From positions 158,294 through 222,293 of the forward strand of contig JBMDXQ010000067.1 of the NCBI GenBank assembly GCA_048594975.1: a stretch of 64,000 nucleotides of DNA. The letters run 5' to 3'. This DNA comes from JBMDXB01 sp048594975. GTDB lineage: Bacteria; Acidobacteriota; Vicinamibacteria; Vicinamibacterales; 2-12-FULL-66-21. Under the pieces are notes generated by a model, which had not been told where the DNA came from, searched no databases, and saw only the letters and a program-made list of their open reading frames with translations. Positions 35,891 through 44,438 of this stretch are shown here, one piece after another. Each line of letters starts with the position of its first letter. The first letter of the stretch is position 1. The translations under genes were made by a program, and so were the position numbers.

Positions 35891-38800
35891 GGGGCTCTCC
35901 GCGTCGAGACATCCGGGCACGTCGGAACGTAGGGCAGAACCGAAGAGACGTGCGCCTTCCACTCCGCGTCGGTGAGGCTCCGGCCGACGCGGCGGCAGGC
36001 TTCGTCGGCCAGCAGCCGGGTGTTGGTGGGCCATACACGCACGCGACGGTCGGCGCCGGCCGAGAACACGCGATCGCCTGCCCCGCTGACCGCGATCGCC
36101 CAGACCCAGGCGCCGTGCTCGAGCACCTGGGGTTCAGCGCCCTGAATGTCGTTGCTCCGCCACACCTTGACCTCGCCATCGAGGCTCCCGGAGACCACCT
36201 GATCCCCGGCGAACAGTACCGACGTGATTCCTGCCCGGTGCGCGGCGACCACAACCGGGCCTGCAGTGGATCCCGAGAGGTTCCACAGGTGCAGCTGCCC
36301 GGCTGCCGTCCCGGCAGCGAGCCGCCGGCCATCCGGGCTGAAGGCGACGGTCGAAATCCGCGTGCCGGTTCCCAGCACGCGCCGCACGGGAGGCGCGTCG
36401 CCGCCCAGATCCCACAGGATGACTCCCCCGCCCTCGCTCGCGGCCGCGATGCGCTGCCCATCCGGAGCGATGGCCAGGCCGAGCAGACGCTCGGTCGGCG
36501 GACCTTCCAGGGCTGGGGCGTGTGGAGCGAACGTCCCGGCTGCCCAGATCTGCACGCGGCCATCGAATCCGGCAGACACCAGACGCCCGGAGCGGTCGAA
36601 CGCGAGTCCGCTGACCGTTCCGTTGTGCGCCTGCCAGGTTTTCACCAGCGCGGGCTTGTCTTCGGCTGCGTGTGCCCAGACACGGACGGTGCCATCGAAG
36701 GCGCCCGCGGCCAGCAGTGCTTCCCTTTCATTCCACGCGAGCGATCGCAGCGCGGTCGGGGCGCTCCCGACCACGCGCCCTGGTCGAGACGGATCCGCGA
36801 GTTCGAAGCTGCGCACCCTTCCATCGTCGCTGGCGGTCAGGAGCCGTCCGCCTGGTGCCAGCGCGACCGCGCGTACCGCGTCGCTGTGACCGACGAACGA
36901 GCGGGTGGTGCCGCCTGGCAGGTTCTCGAGCGCGAGCCGCAAGGCTGCTGCGATATCCGCGCTCTGCGGGTTCCCGCCGTACTTCGCGGCCAAGTTGTAC
37001 GCCTGGCGCGCGATGAGCACGCGTACGTCGGCCGGCTCGAACTGCCCGGCCGCATCGCCGGCCAGGGCGCGCGCGAGCGCCAGGTACTGGAGACGCTCCT
37101 GCTCGTCACGCGCGGCGGCGGCCGCAGCTTCGGCCGCCGTCGCCTTTGCCGCGGCCGCCTGGGCCGCACGCGAGGCTTCCTCGGCCGTCGACCTCGATTG
37201 TTCGGCCGTGCGCGTCGCTTCCTCGGCCACCGCACGTTCGCCGATCGCGGCCAGTCGCTGCCGCTCCGCCTCGGCACGCTGGGTGTCCGCGTTGCGGCGC
37301 TCGCGCTGGGCCTCGAGCTGTCCCGCTTCGGCTGCGCGCGCCGCCGCTTCGGCATTGGTCTTCTCGAACTCGGCGCGTTTCCGTTCGCGGCCCGCCTGGG
37401 CGAGCGCCTCGCGCACCCTTCCCTCCTGCTGCAGCGCCTGACGTTCGGCCTCACGCGCTTTACGCGCTTCCTCCTCAGCCTGCGCGCGCTGCCGGATCGC
37501 GAAGACGAGGCTGACGCCGGACAGGACGCAGAGGACGAGCAGCACGGCCGCGACCCCCCATGCAAGCATCAAGCGCCGCTTCCGGAAGCGCCGCCGCTCG
37601 GCAATCGCGCGATCGCGCATCGCCTGGCTTTCATCGAGGAACGCCATGGCGCGTTCGAAGTTGGCCGCGTACCGAGCCCCCCAGGTGGCGGTCGGCCGCT
37701 GCGCGTCGCGCCAGTTGATCGCCACCTGGAGCTCCGGGTCGCGCAACAGACCCGCGCTCCCACGGTCGTGCAGCGCGGCGGCACGGCTCACACGGTCGAG
37801 AATCTCGGCCGACTGCCCTTCCTCCTCGGTCCACCGGATCAGCTGTTTCCAGAGCCGGATCAGGCTCTCGTGCGAGAGGTCGACGATCGTGGAATCGTCC
37901 AGCGCGACGTGGTAGGGCGGCGTGAGGAAGGACCGTCCTTCCATCCGGAAGCGTTCGATGACGCCCACCACGTCTTGGCGCGTGGCATCGATCAGGCTGC
38001 ACAGTTCGTCGACCCGGCACGGCCGACGCAGTCCGCCCGCGTGCGGACTCATCTCGACGAGCGCCTTGAACAGCCGCTCTGCGGTCTCGCGCTGGCTGTC
38101 GTGCGGCAGCGTCTGGAACGCTTCGTCCGCATGCAGCGAGAGCGCGTCGCGCATCGTGCCGATCGCTTCGTAGTCCTCCAGGTCGACCGGCCGGCCGTGC
38201 TCGGCGTGATCGACCCAGCAGTCCCACGTGCGCATCAGCGCATGCTGCAGGACGGGCAGCTGATCCGGATCGTCTCCGACGTCGTTCAGCAGCCGCGTGA
38301 CCAGGCGCGGGGCGATCTCCGCGCCCGCGACTGCGACCGGTCCCGTGATCGCCAGCCGCAGCTCGTCGCGTGTCATTCGCGGCACGAGATACTGCCCCTG
38401 GTTGATCGTCTCGGCCAGGCCTGGGAACTCCGCGCACTGGCCGATGAACTCGGAGCGCATCGTGAGGGCGACGAACACGCGGGCCGTGTCCTGCCGCGAA
38501 GCCTCGATGAGCAGCTTCACGAACGCCACCGCCTCCTCGCGTGCGTCAGCGCTTCGCCGCGCGCTCTTGAAGCGGAACAGCTCCTCGAACTGATCGATGA
38601 CGACCAGGACGTTGTCGACGAACGGAAGGTGGGCGTAGCGCACGCTCTCCGCGAGACCGAGCGCGCTCCGCCGCAGCGTGGCCTCGACGAGCGGCCGCCG
38701 CATGTCGTCGAATCCCGGGGAGGCGCCCGCGCCGACGACTTCCCGCTCTTCGAGCGCTGCCGCGAGGTTCCCGATCGGATCGCTGCCGGGACGCATCAGC

Positions 38801-39039
38801 GCCACCCGCCAGGTGGACCCCGCCGCGACCATGTAGCCGCTGTGCAGCGCGGGGATGAGTCCCGAGAGCACCAGGGAAGACTTTCCGCTCCCCGATGTTC
38901 CGACGACCGCGAGAAACCGCGTTTCGCGGAGCCGGCGCAGCAGATCGTCTACCTGCGTTTCGCGGCCGAAGAACAGGTACTCCTCGTCGGGCTCGAAGCT
39001 GCGGAGACCGGGGAACGGGTTGAGCCGGGTCTCGGCCAT
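35887..39039 (-). CDS. nSTAND ATPase with transmembrane segment, coiled coil and WD40 repeats
   Basis: The protein has 1,050 residues. The N-terminal NTPase starts with NPFPGLRSFEPDEEYLFFGR. Walker A is GTSGSGKSS (47-55, Lys53) and Walker B is VLVVIDQFEE (144-153), as in novel STAND (nSTAND1) ATPases. A winged-helix-like region and helices run to about 485. One membrane helix (about 489-515, WGVAAVLLVLCVLSGVSLVF) follows the basic stretch RRRFRKRRL, so the NTPase should be cytosolic and the rest extracytoplasmic. A long Ala/Glu/Arg coiled coil (517-650) precedes WD40 repeats (about 715-1035; GHSDAVRAVALAPGGRLLT). STAND proteins are ligand-switched oligomerising scaffolds. The gene lies 5 nt after the TIR gene and overlaps the receptor gene by 4 nt. 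Confidence 0.87.
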   Translation of the reverse strand: MAETRLNPFPGLRSFEPDEEYLFFGRETQVDDLLRRLRETRFLAVVGTSGSGKSSLVLSGLIPALHSGYMVAAGSTWRVALMRPGSDPIGNLAAALEEREVVGAGASPGFDDMRRPLVEATLRRSALGLAESVRYAHLPFVDNVLVVIDQFEELFRFKSARRSADAREEAVAFVKLLIEASRQDTARVFVALTMRSEFIGQCAEFPGLAETINQGQYLVPRMTRDELRLAITGPVAVAGAEIAPRLVTRLLNDVGDDPDQLPVLQHALMRTWDCWVDHAEHGRPVDLEDYEAIGTMRDALSLHADEAFQTLPHDSQRETAERLFKALVEMSPHAGGLRRPCRVDELCSLIDATRQDVVGVIERFRMEGRSFLTPPYHVALDDSTIVDLSHESLIRLWKQLIRWTEEEGQSAEILDRVSRAAALHDRGSAGLLRDPELQVAINWRDAQRPTATWGARYAANFERAMAFLDESQAMRDRAIAERRRFRKRRLMLAWGVAAVLLVLCVLSGVSLVFAIRQRAQAEEEARKAREAERQALQQEGRVREALAQAGRERKRAEFEKTNAEAAARAAEAGQLEAQRERRNADTQRAEAERQRLAAIGERAVAEEATRTAEQSRSTAEEASRAAQAAAAKATAAEAAAAAARDEQERLQYLALARALAGDAAGQFEPADVRVLIARQAYNLAAKYGGNPQSADIAAALRLALENLPGGTTRSFVGHSDAVRAVALAPGGRLLTASDDGRVRSFELADPSRPGRVVGSAPTALRSLAWNEREALLAAGAFDGTVRVWAHAAEDKPALVKTWQAHNGTVSGLAFDRSGRLVSAGFDGRVQIWAAGTFAPHAPALEGPPTERLLGLAIAPDGQRIAAASEGGGVILWDLGGDAPPVRRVLGTGTRISTVAFSPDGRRLAAGTAAGQLHLWNLSGSTAGPVVVAAHRAGITSVLFAGDQVVSGSLDGEVKVWRSNDIQGAEPQVLEHGAWVWAIAVSGAGDRVFSAGADRRVRVWPTNTRLLADEACRRVGRSLTDAEWKAHVSSVLPYVPTCPDVSTRRAP

Positions 39040-39044
39040 GGGGC

Positions 39045-40520
39045 CTACCTGAGTCTGGCGAGGAACGGCTCGAAGAGGGCCGGCGCGAGCTGCCCGTCAC
39101 CGGCAATCACGATCGCGTCGTGCGATCGAAACTCCCGCTTTTCGGGCGTCATCGGCGCGGCCAGGAACACGCCCTTGGCGAGCAGCGGCTTGCTGCGTCC
39201 GTATCCCGCAATCTTCTGAAGGTCGCGCACCTTGCGGCGGAACCAGAGCGGCCCCCCGGCGCCGTAGTAGATGAGGACGGCGTCGCACGCGAGCAGGCTC
39301 TCCTCGTGATCGGACCGGACGCTGGCTTCGTCTCCCTCGAACACGGAGGGCATCACCTCGAGCCCCTGTGCGTACAACAGCTGTTCGATGGAACGCACGC
39401 TGTCGCGATCGCGTGAATCGCAGATGACGTAGACGTGCCTCGGTCCTTCGGCGTGCGATGGCCGTGCCTGCCGTTCGGTTCCTGACTGCAGCCGGATGTG
39501 CACGACCGTCTTGAAGTCCTCCAGCGGAGTCCTGAGCACGTCCGCGGTGGCCTGGAGCCGGGAGTCGCTCTGCAGCTTCGCCACGAACTGCTGCTGCCGC
39601 GGATCCGACGGCTCGACGTCGGGCGCAATCCAGATCAGACAGCAGAAGTTCCCGGCCGCGGCCCGCTCGATCGCCTGCTCGTGCTGCATCACCACGATCG
39701 AATCGGTCGATCCCTCGGGCACGACCCCGTAGTTGCTGCCGACCAAGTGGATCGACAGCTGGCATCGCTCGAGCTCCGATCGAATGAACGAGGCGCAGCG
39801 ATGCCCGACGAGCGGGAGGGACCGATCGGGCAGCACGAGATAGCCGCGGCTCTCGAGCTCGCGGCGAATCGAGTCGCGGCGATCCTGCAGGTCGTAGCTC
39901 GTCTCCGCCAGATACACTGCCCCGCGCTGCCGGGGTTCCGACCGTTCGAGCGGCTCGATTTCCTCCGATTCGCGCTCGAGCACCGCCAGGACGTGGGCGA
40001 TGTCGTACGCAAGATCGTCGAGCTTGCTGTAGTACTGCTGGCGCACGTCGGGCGGCGACATCGGCCCGAGCTCGCGCATCCTGCCGGACTGCGGCTCGAT
40101 GGTGTAGAAGTCGTACCCGCGCAGCGGCTGGAGCACGGCCGGCTCCAGCTCGCGGCGTACCGGGGTCTTCACGACCTTGAACACACGCACCAGGTCGGCC
40201 ACCGCGGCACCGCCGCTGATGCCTGACACCGTGACGAACGTATCGAGCTCCGTACGGCACGAGTCGGACTTGATGTATCTCGGCGACAGCACCGAGACGA
40301 ACACCGCCACCCGGGGCAGGCGGTTGCAGATGGACTGGATGATGATCTGATTGCCTTCGAGCTGCGGATCGCGCCAGATCTTCGCGTCCTTGCCCAGCAG
40401 CTGCGCCAGGCGCACGCGCAGCCAGTCGTGCAGCGCAGTCACCCAACCCGGCTGCCCCGGGACGGGGCACTCTTCGTCGATGTGCGCGTAACTGACGAAC
40501 ACGTCGTCTTCGAAGGTCAT
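39045..40520 (-). CDS. TIR-domain protein with two further TIR-like domains
   Basis: The protein has 491 residues, with no signal or membrane segment, so it is cytosolic. Domain 1 (about 4-140) is a TIR fold: DDVFVSYAHID at strand A, KIWRDPQLEGNQ at the BB-loop region, and SPRYIKSDSCRTEL, whose Glu91 occupies the place of the catalytic glutamate of NAD-cleaving TIRs. Domain 2 (about 200-300; AVYLAETSYDLQDRRDSIRR; LSIHLVGSNYGVVP) and domain 3 (about 361-491; HVYVICDSRDRDSVRSIEQL; CDAVLIYYGAGGPLWF) look like further TIR-like Rossmannoid folds. It is first in the operon with the nSTAND ATPase and TonB receptor, and is the likely effector or signal generator. Domains 2 and 3 are inferred from pattern. 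Confidence 0.8.
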   Translation of the reverse strand: MTFEDDVFVSYAHIDEECPVPGQPGWVTALHDWLRVRLAQLLGKDAKIWRDPQLEGNQIIIQSICNRLPRVAVFVSVLSPRYIKSDSCRTELDTFVTVSGISGGAAVADLVRVFKVVKTPVRRELEPAVLQPLRGYDFYTIEPQSGRMRELGPMSPPDVRQQYYSKLDDLAYDIAHVLAVLERESEEIEPLERSEPRQRGAVYLAETSYDLQDRRDSIRRELESRGYLVLPDRSLPLVGHRCASFIRSELERCQLSIHLVGSNYGVVPEGSTDSIVVMQHEQAIERAAAGNFCCLIWIAPDVEPSDPRQQQFVAKLQSDSRLQATADVLRTPLEDFKTVVHIRLQSGTERQARPSHAEGPRHVYVICDSRDRDSVRSIEQLLYAQGLEVMPSVFEGDEASVRSDHEESLLACDAVLIYYGAGGPLWFRRKVRDLQKIAGYGRSKPLLAKGVFLAAPMTPEKREFRSHDAIVIAGDGQLAPALFEPFLARLR

Positions 40521-40655
40521 GACCCGTCCACTACAGGCAGGCGGCCGATGCCTTCGGGTGCACGACGCCCGGTACGAGCGCCGGGAGACGGCAGCCGACT
40601 GGCAGCGGCGGTCAAGGTCGTGCGCGCGACCGCGAGGGGGTGACCTAGCTGGAGC

Positions 40656-40684
40656 ATTGTTACCAGCGAGTGCGGTCTTGTCAA
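40656..40684 (-). promoter_or_regulatory. Predicted sigma70-type promoter of the TIR-nSTAND-TonB receptor operon
   Basis: Read on the minus strand, TTGACA (40684-40679) is separated by exactly 17 bp from AACAAT (40661-40656). This perfect -35 and passable -10 lie about 136 nt before the TIR start codon, in a 253-bp gap with no other gene. The long leader could hold control elements, but none was recognised. Confidence 0.5.
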
Positions 40685-40773
40685 AGCCAAAATTGTCCGC
40701 GCCCCGGACGGGTAACCCCTTTCCCGAGGTAGCCCGCTCGCCCTGCCCGGCTCGAGGAAGGACCGGCGATTCG

Positions 40774-42150
40774 TTACGACTTGTCCGTCGGCAACGCGCG
40801 CCCGGCCCGGGCGGCGAGTTCCCGGACCTTCGAGACGACGACGTCCTGCGCGTCTGGCGAGAAGAACCCGGGTCCGCCGTGGCTGACACCGCGCGTCTCA
40901 TAGCCGCCTTCGGCCAGCACGCGGGCACTCGGCAAATAGCCGAAGACGTCGTTGTTGTAGGCGGAGAGCCAGAGCTGCATCGGGCCGATGGCGTTTTCAA
41001 TCAGGTGCGCGTAATCGACGACGACCTCCCCGGACAGTGCGACGAGCGTCAGATCCTGGCCGAACTGCCAGACGGCGATGGGAGCGCGGTAGTGGGAAGG
41101 CAGTGTGCCCCCCGTGTCGAGGACTTCGAGCATCCGCGCCGCCATCCCCGATTTCCAGCTTGGCGAGCCTCGCTCGGTCATCTTCTCGATCTCTCGACGC
41201 GAAAGACGGTTGGCGAGCGGAATATCGACGTGGTCGAACTGGAGGTTGAGCGGGCCACGCACCGGCATCAGCTTCGTGCCGAGCACGCGCACGACTTCGC
41301 GGCCGAGCGTCTCGCCGTGCTGCCGCGCCAGGTCCAGCGTGCCGCGCGGATGGGGATTGGCATCGCCCGCAAAGCCCTGAACGAACATCGCCTGCACGCC
41401 CGGCAGCTGCTGCTGCACGTATTCCTGCGCAAACCCGGCGTAATCGCCCGTGATGCGGTACTCGTCCCCGGTCAGCGTCGTGTTGTGAACCGCCGCCCCG
41501 AATATGACCGCGCGCAGCGCGCCGTCAGGCGATGCGATCTTGAGCAGCGGCATCGTGCGATCGGCAGCACCGCGCGGGTTGACGCCCAGAACGACGCCGC
41601 GGTCGCGCGTGAATTCGCGCCGGCTCATCACGAACGGAACCACGCCGCTGCCATACGACAGCTCCACCGGCTGGACCCGCGCGAGTGCCTGCTCCACCGC
41701 CGAGACGATGCGGTCCTGGAGCAGCTGGCGGTAGGCGCGCGTCCGTCGTGCCGCGTCCGGAGCGATCGAGTATGCCGATGCGTCGCTGTCCGCGATCGCC
41801 GGCGCCGTGTGCGTATGGGACGAGTTGATGAGCAGTTGGTGGCGCTTCAGTCCGGTGCCATCCATGACGCGCCGACTGATCTCCTCGGTGACCACGGCGC
41901 GCAGGCCGATCAGATCCGTGGTGATCCACACCGCCCGCTCGCCGCTGGTGTCCACGAGCACGAGGACCTTGGCGTACAGATCCGCGACGACTCCCTCGGA
42001 TGGCTTGTTGCGCGAGGCATAACCGGCCATCGCGACCGGGCCTTCCGGAGTGATCTTCACGGCTGCGAACCCAGCCTGCCACTCGGCTGCCTCGAGCGTC
42101 GCGGGAAGCATCGCCGCCATCATGCACGGGAGAAGCAGGCATCTCAGCAT
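40774..42150 (-). CDS. Secreted neutral/alkaline ceramidase-like hydrolase
   Basis: The protein has 458 residues with a signal peptide (LLLPCMMAAMLPATLEAAEW). The opening AGFAAVKITPEGPVAMAGYA and the metal-site motifs SSHTHTAP, FGAAVHNTTL and FVQGFAGDANP match the neutral/alkaline non-lysosomal ceramidase family, which hydrolyses N-acyl sphingosines or related amides with zinc. It is shorter than classical ceramidases (about 650-700 residues) because the C-terminal Ig-like domain is missing, as in many bacterial relatives. A 106-bp part (41300-41405) is duplicated next to the TonB receptor gene. It reads in the same direction as the TIR operon, 253 bp upstream of it. Confidence 0.83.
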   Translation of the reverse strand: MLRCLLLPCMMAAMLPATLEAAEWQAGFAAVKITPEGPVAMAGYASRNKPSEGVVADLYAKVLVLVDTSGERAVWITTDLIGLRAVVTEEISRRVMDGTGLKRHQLLINSSHTHTAPAIADSDASAYSIAPDAARRTRAYRQLLQDRIVSAVEQALARVQPVELSYGSGVVPFVMSRREFTRDRGVVLGVNPRGAADRTMPLLKIASPDGALRAVIFGAAVHNTTLTGDEYRITGDYAGFAQEYVQQQLPGVQAMFVQGFAGDANPHPRGTLDLARQHGETLGREVVRVLGTKLMPVRGPLNLQFDHVDIPLANRLSRREIEKMTERGSPSWKSGMAARMLEVLDTGGTLPSHYRAPIAVWQFGQDLTLVALSGEVVVDYAHLIENAIGPMQLWLSAYNNDVFGYLPSARVLAEGGYETRGVSHGGPGFFSPDAQDVVVSKVRELAARAGRALPTDKS

Positions 42151-42859
42151 GCGTTGCAGTGTGCCACAGGAAGACGAAGAGGAGGATGATAATTGGGGTC
42201 ACCATGATGATCGGGGGCGAGCTTCGACCCCTTCGAACGTCATCTGCTGGCCCCGAATCAGGGACGCCGGCTTGGACGGCATCGAGGGACGATCCTCGAT
42301 CCGCATTTATTCGAGCCGCGGGCCGATGGCCGTTCGCCTCTCCTGCAGAGCGCTCGATCCGGAGCGGATGGAGGAAGGGCCGTCGCAGGTCGTCGTGCAG
42401 CGTTGTCTTGCTAGAAGCCGCGTGCCAGATCCAGAAACTCTCCTCCCATGAGCCATTCGGCGGAACGCTCTGAAGCTCCTTGTAGAGCCCTCGTGGGCAG
42501 ACTTCACCAAGCAGATGGGGATCGGCGGATCAGCCGCCGGCCAGGCCTCGTTTGCGTGGTGGGTATCCACCGCACGGTGCCCGGCCACCGCGCAGAGCTC
42601 GAGAAGGCCCTGACCGCGCCGGGACCGTCGAGCAAGATCCAGACAGGCGGCGTGTTGCGCCAAGTAAGACGAACCTCCAGACACCCAACGGGCGGGAACG
42701 TTCCCGCCCGCATCATCAGCGCCCGAGAACTTCGGCACCGAGCCTGATCACCTGGCCGACGTGTTGTGGCCGGCTGACCGAGTGGGGCGTGCCCGAGGTG
42801 TCGAGGCAGGAGCGAAAGCGCGAGAACGCCAACGAGGAGCTGCGGCATGGGTAGCCTTC
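42151..42859. other. Gene-poor stretch without a supportable gene
   Basis: About 700 bp upstream of the ceramidase-like gene hold only short overlapping frames on both strands. A plus-strand piece near 42570-42655 (HRTVPGHRAELEKALTAP) looks protein-like but breaks off in every frame and could not be assigned. Together with the decayed pieces that follow, this looks like degenerating former coding DNA. Confidence 0.4.
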
Positions 42860-43010
42860 GACAGCGGAATTCACAACCATGCGCAAGCATGGGGGCACGG
42901 GCTCTCCATCTGCCGCGAGCTCGTCGCGCTCCTGGGCGGAGAGATTCACCTCCGCAGCGCGCCTGGGCAAGCAGCACGTTTACGGCAGTGCTCCCGCTGC
43001 GCACGCTGCC
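42860..43010 (+). pseudogene. Remnant of a histidine kinase ATPase domain (frameshifted)
   Basis: Three frames read in succession rebuild the end of a HATPase_c domain: TTMRKHGGTG, then GLSICRELVALLGGEIHLRS with APGQ, then STFTAVLPLR. This is the G2-box region and final strands of a sensor kinase. At least two frameshifts separate the pieces and the rest of the kinase is missing, so it is a relic. Downstream DDKKAKTAAP is not recognisable. Confidence 0.65.
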
Positions 43011-43068
43011 GATCGCCGCGCCGCCGCGCGATGACAAGAAGGCGAAGACGGCAGCGCCGCGCGAGAAC

Positions 43069-43290
43069 GCAACTGCCGCCGCACCGATAGCCACGTGTCC
43101 GGCGTCACGAGCGTCGCAACGTCGCGTAGCGCGCGCCGGCCCAGCCGGTAGGCTCGCGCGGCGAGTCACCGTCGCCCGTCATCGGTGATCCGCAGGCGCC
43201 GCCCGGCCAACCGCCGCCGCAGCACCCGATTCTCTTCGATCAGGTATGCGAGCAGTCGCGTTCCCGGCGGCCCAGCCAGCTGGTAACGGC
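43069..43290 (-). pseudogene. Remnant of an integrase-core transposase (N-terminal part, frameshifted)
   Basis: On the minus strand LLAYLIEENRVLRRRLAGRR with LRITDDGRR runs to a stop. A neighbouring frame continues with LAARAYRLGRRALRDVATLV and TPDTW. Together they match the start of a widespread acidobacterial transposase or integrase-like family, broken by a frameshift and cut before the catalytic DDE core. No terminal inverted repeats were seen. Confidence 0.6.
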
Positions 43291-43320
43291 GGCTACCTGG
43301 GCGCCTACACCACGGCGGCC

Positions 43321-44412
43321 CTACATGACGTCCGGGTTCGGCAGCATCACCTCCCGGACGCAGCCGTCGAGATCGTGGCACGCGGCGACGAACTGACGGA
43401 GCGTCCGACGCGTCGGCGGAAACGCGTCGAACTCCTCACGGGACAGCCCCCGTTCCGTGTAGGCGTGGCGGAAGTCGGGGAACTTGTCGAGCGCCGCGAG
43501 GAGCGCTGGCGCGACCGGCTTGTCGATTCGAGGTTCGACGGGCACATCGCTCGCGTTGAAACGCTTCTGCCAGAGGTGGGGCGGTGAGATGACTACGTCG
43601 CCGCCGATGAATTCGCTCCAGTGCATGTGGTTCCGAAAGGCTGCCGACAGCAGGCGGATGCGATATCCGCGTTCCTGGAACAGGCGATACGTCTTCTTGA
43701 AGACTGCCACGCCCGCCCACTCGAGCACGCCGGGATCCACGCTGATGCCGTGCCGGTCGGCGAACACCTTCAACCAGTCGTCGAGCCGCCCCACCATGAT
43801 GGTGCAAACCGAACCCATGCTGGCGACGTCCTTCCCCTCCCGCTCCCGCCGCTGCAGCCCACGTTCGAAGGCCTCCGCCACCTCCAGGCACTGCGGCAGC
43901 GAAAAGCAGACCGTGGCGTTGATGCTGATGCCACGGTAGGTGGCTTCCTCGATGGCCGGAATACCTGCGGCGGTGACCGGGATCTTGACGATGATGTTCG
44001 GCGCGAGGCCGGCGAAATGCTCCGCCTGACGGACAATCGCCGCCGTATCCCGATAGAACCGTGGATCGGTCTGCACCGATAGTCTGCCGTTCTTCCCCTT
44101 GTGCGCGTCGAAGATCGGCCGCAGCAGCTCCGCGCCTTTCATCGATATCTCGTCCACGAGCTTCCACGCGATGTCGTGCTCGGTCGCCGTGGGCATCGAC
44201 CGGATCAGCTCCTCAATCCGATCCTTCCAGAGGTGCATCTCCTTCTTCAGCACTTCCCCGACGATGACCGGGTTGCAGGTCGCGCCGACCGCGCCGTGTT
44301 CGATCGCGTACGCGAGCTCCATCTGCGCCGCGGAGTCGTTCCACAGACACGTGCACGTCGTCTGCGTCATCTGATGAAGCGGGCTCTTGTACTGCGTGAC
44401 CGTGTTCGCCAT
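43321..44412 (-). CDS. Transaldolase-family protein
   Basis: The protein has 363 residues. TCTCLWNDSAAQMELAYAIE, GAVGATCNPVIVGEVLK and SVQTDPRFYRDT are transaldolase-barrel features, and NIIVKIPVTAAGIPAIEEAT places the Schiff-base lysine at Lys143. It should cleave or transfer a dihydroxyacetone unit or a similar ketol in the cytosol. It ends the minus-strand run with IolE-like and IolD genes. Since no IolC kinase or IolJ aldolase is visible, it might provide the aldol-cleavage step of the cluster; ordinary transaldolase activity is the simpler option. The ATG at 44412 follows a modest GAGG. Confidence 0.85.
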   Translation of the reverse strand: MANTVTQYKSPLHQMTQTTCTCLWNDSAAQMELAYAIEHGAVGATCNPVIVGEVLKKEMHLWKDRIEELIRSMPTATEHDIAWKLVDEISMKGAELLRPIFDAHKGKNGRLSVQTDPRFYRDTAAIVRQAEHFAGLAPNIIVKIPVTAAGIPAIEEATYRGISINATVCFSLPQCLEVAEAFERGLQRREREGKDVASMGSVCTIMVGRLDDWLKVFADRHGISVDPGVLEWAGVAVFKKTYRLFQERGYRIRLLSAAFRNHMHWSEFIGGDVVISPPHLWQKRFNASDVPVEPRIDKPVAPALLAALDKFPDFRHAYTERGLSREEFDAFPPTRRTLRQFVAACHDLDGCVREVMLPNPDVM

Positions 44413-44438
44413 GACTACCTCGCCCCGTGTACCAGATA

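Noticed and set aside
39045..40520. Assignment of the TIR gene to a known Thoeris or CBASS system
   Set aside because: No ThsA-like SIR2/SLOG gene and no CD-NTase gene lie nearby; the partners are an nSTAND ATPase and a TonB receptor.
42570..42690. Plus-strand piece HRTVPGHRAELEKALTAP resembling a conserved protein
   Set aside because: The similarity is only an impression, it is interrupted in all frames, and no family could be named.
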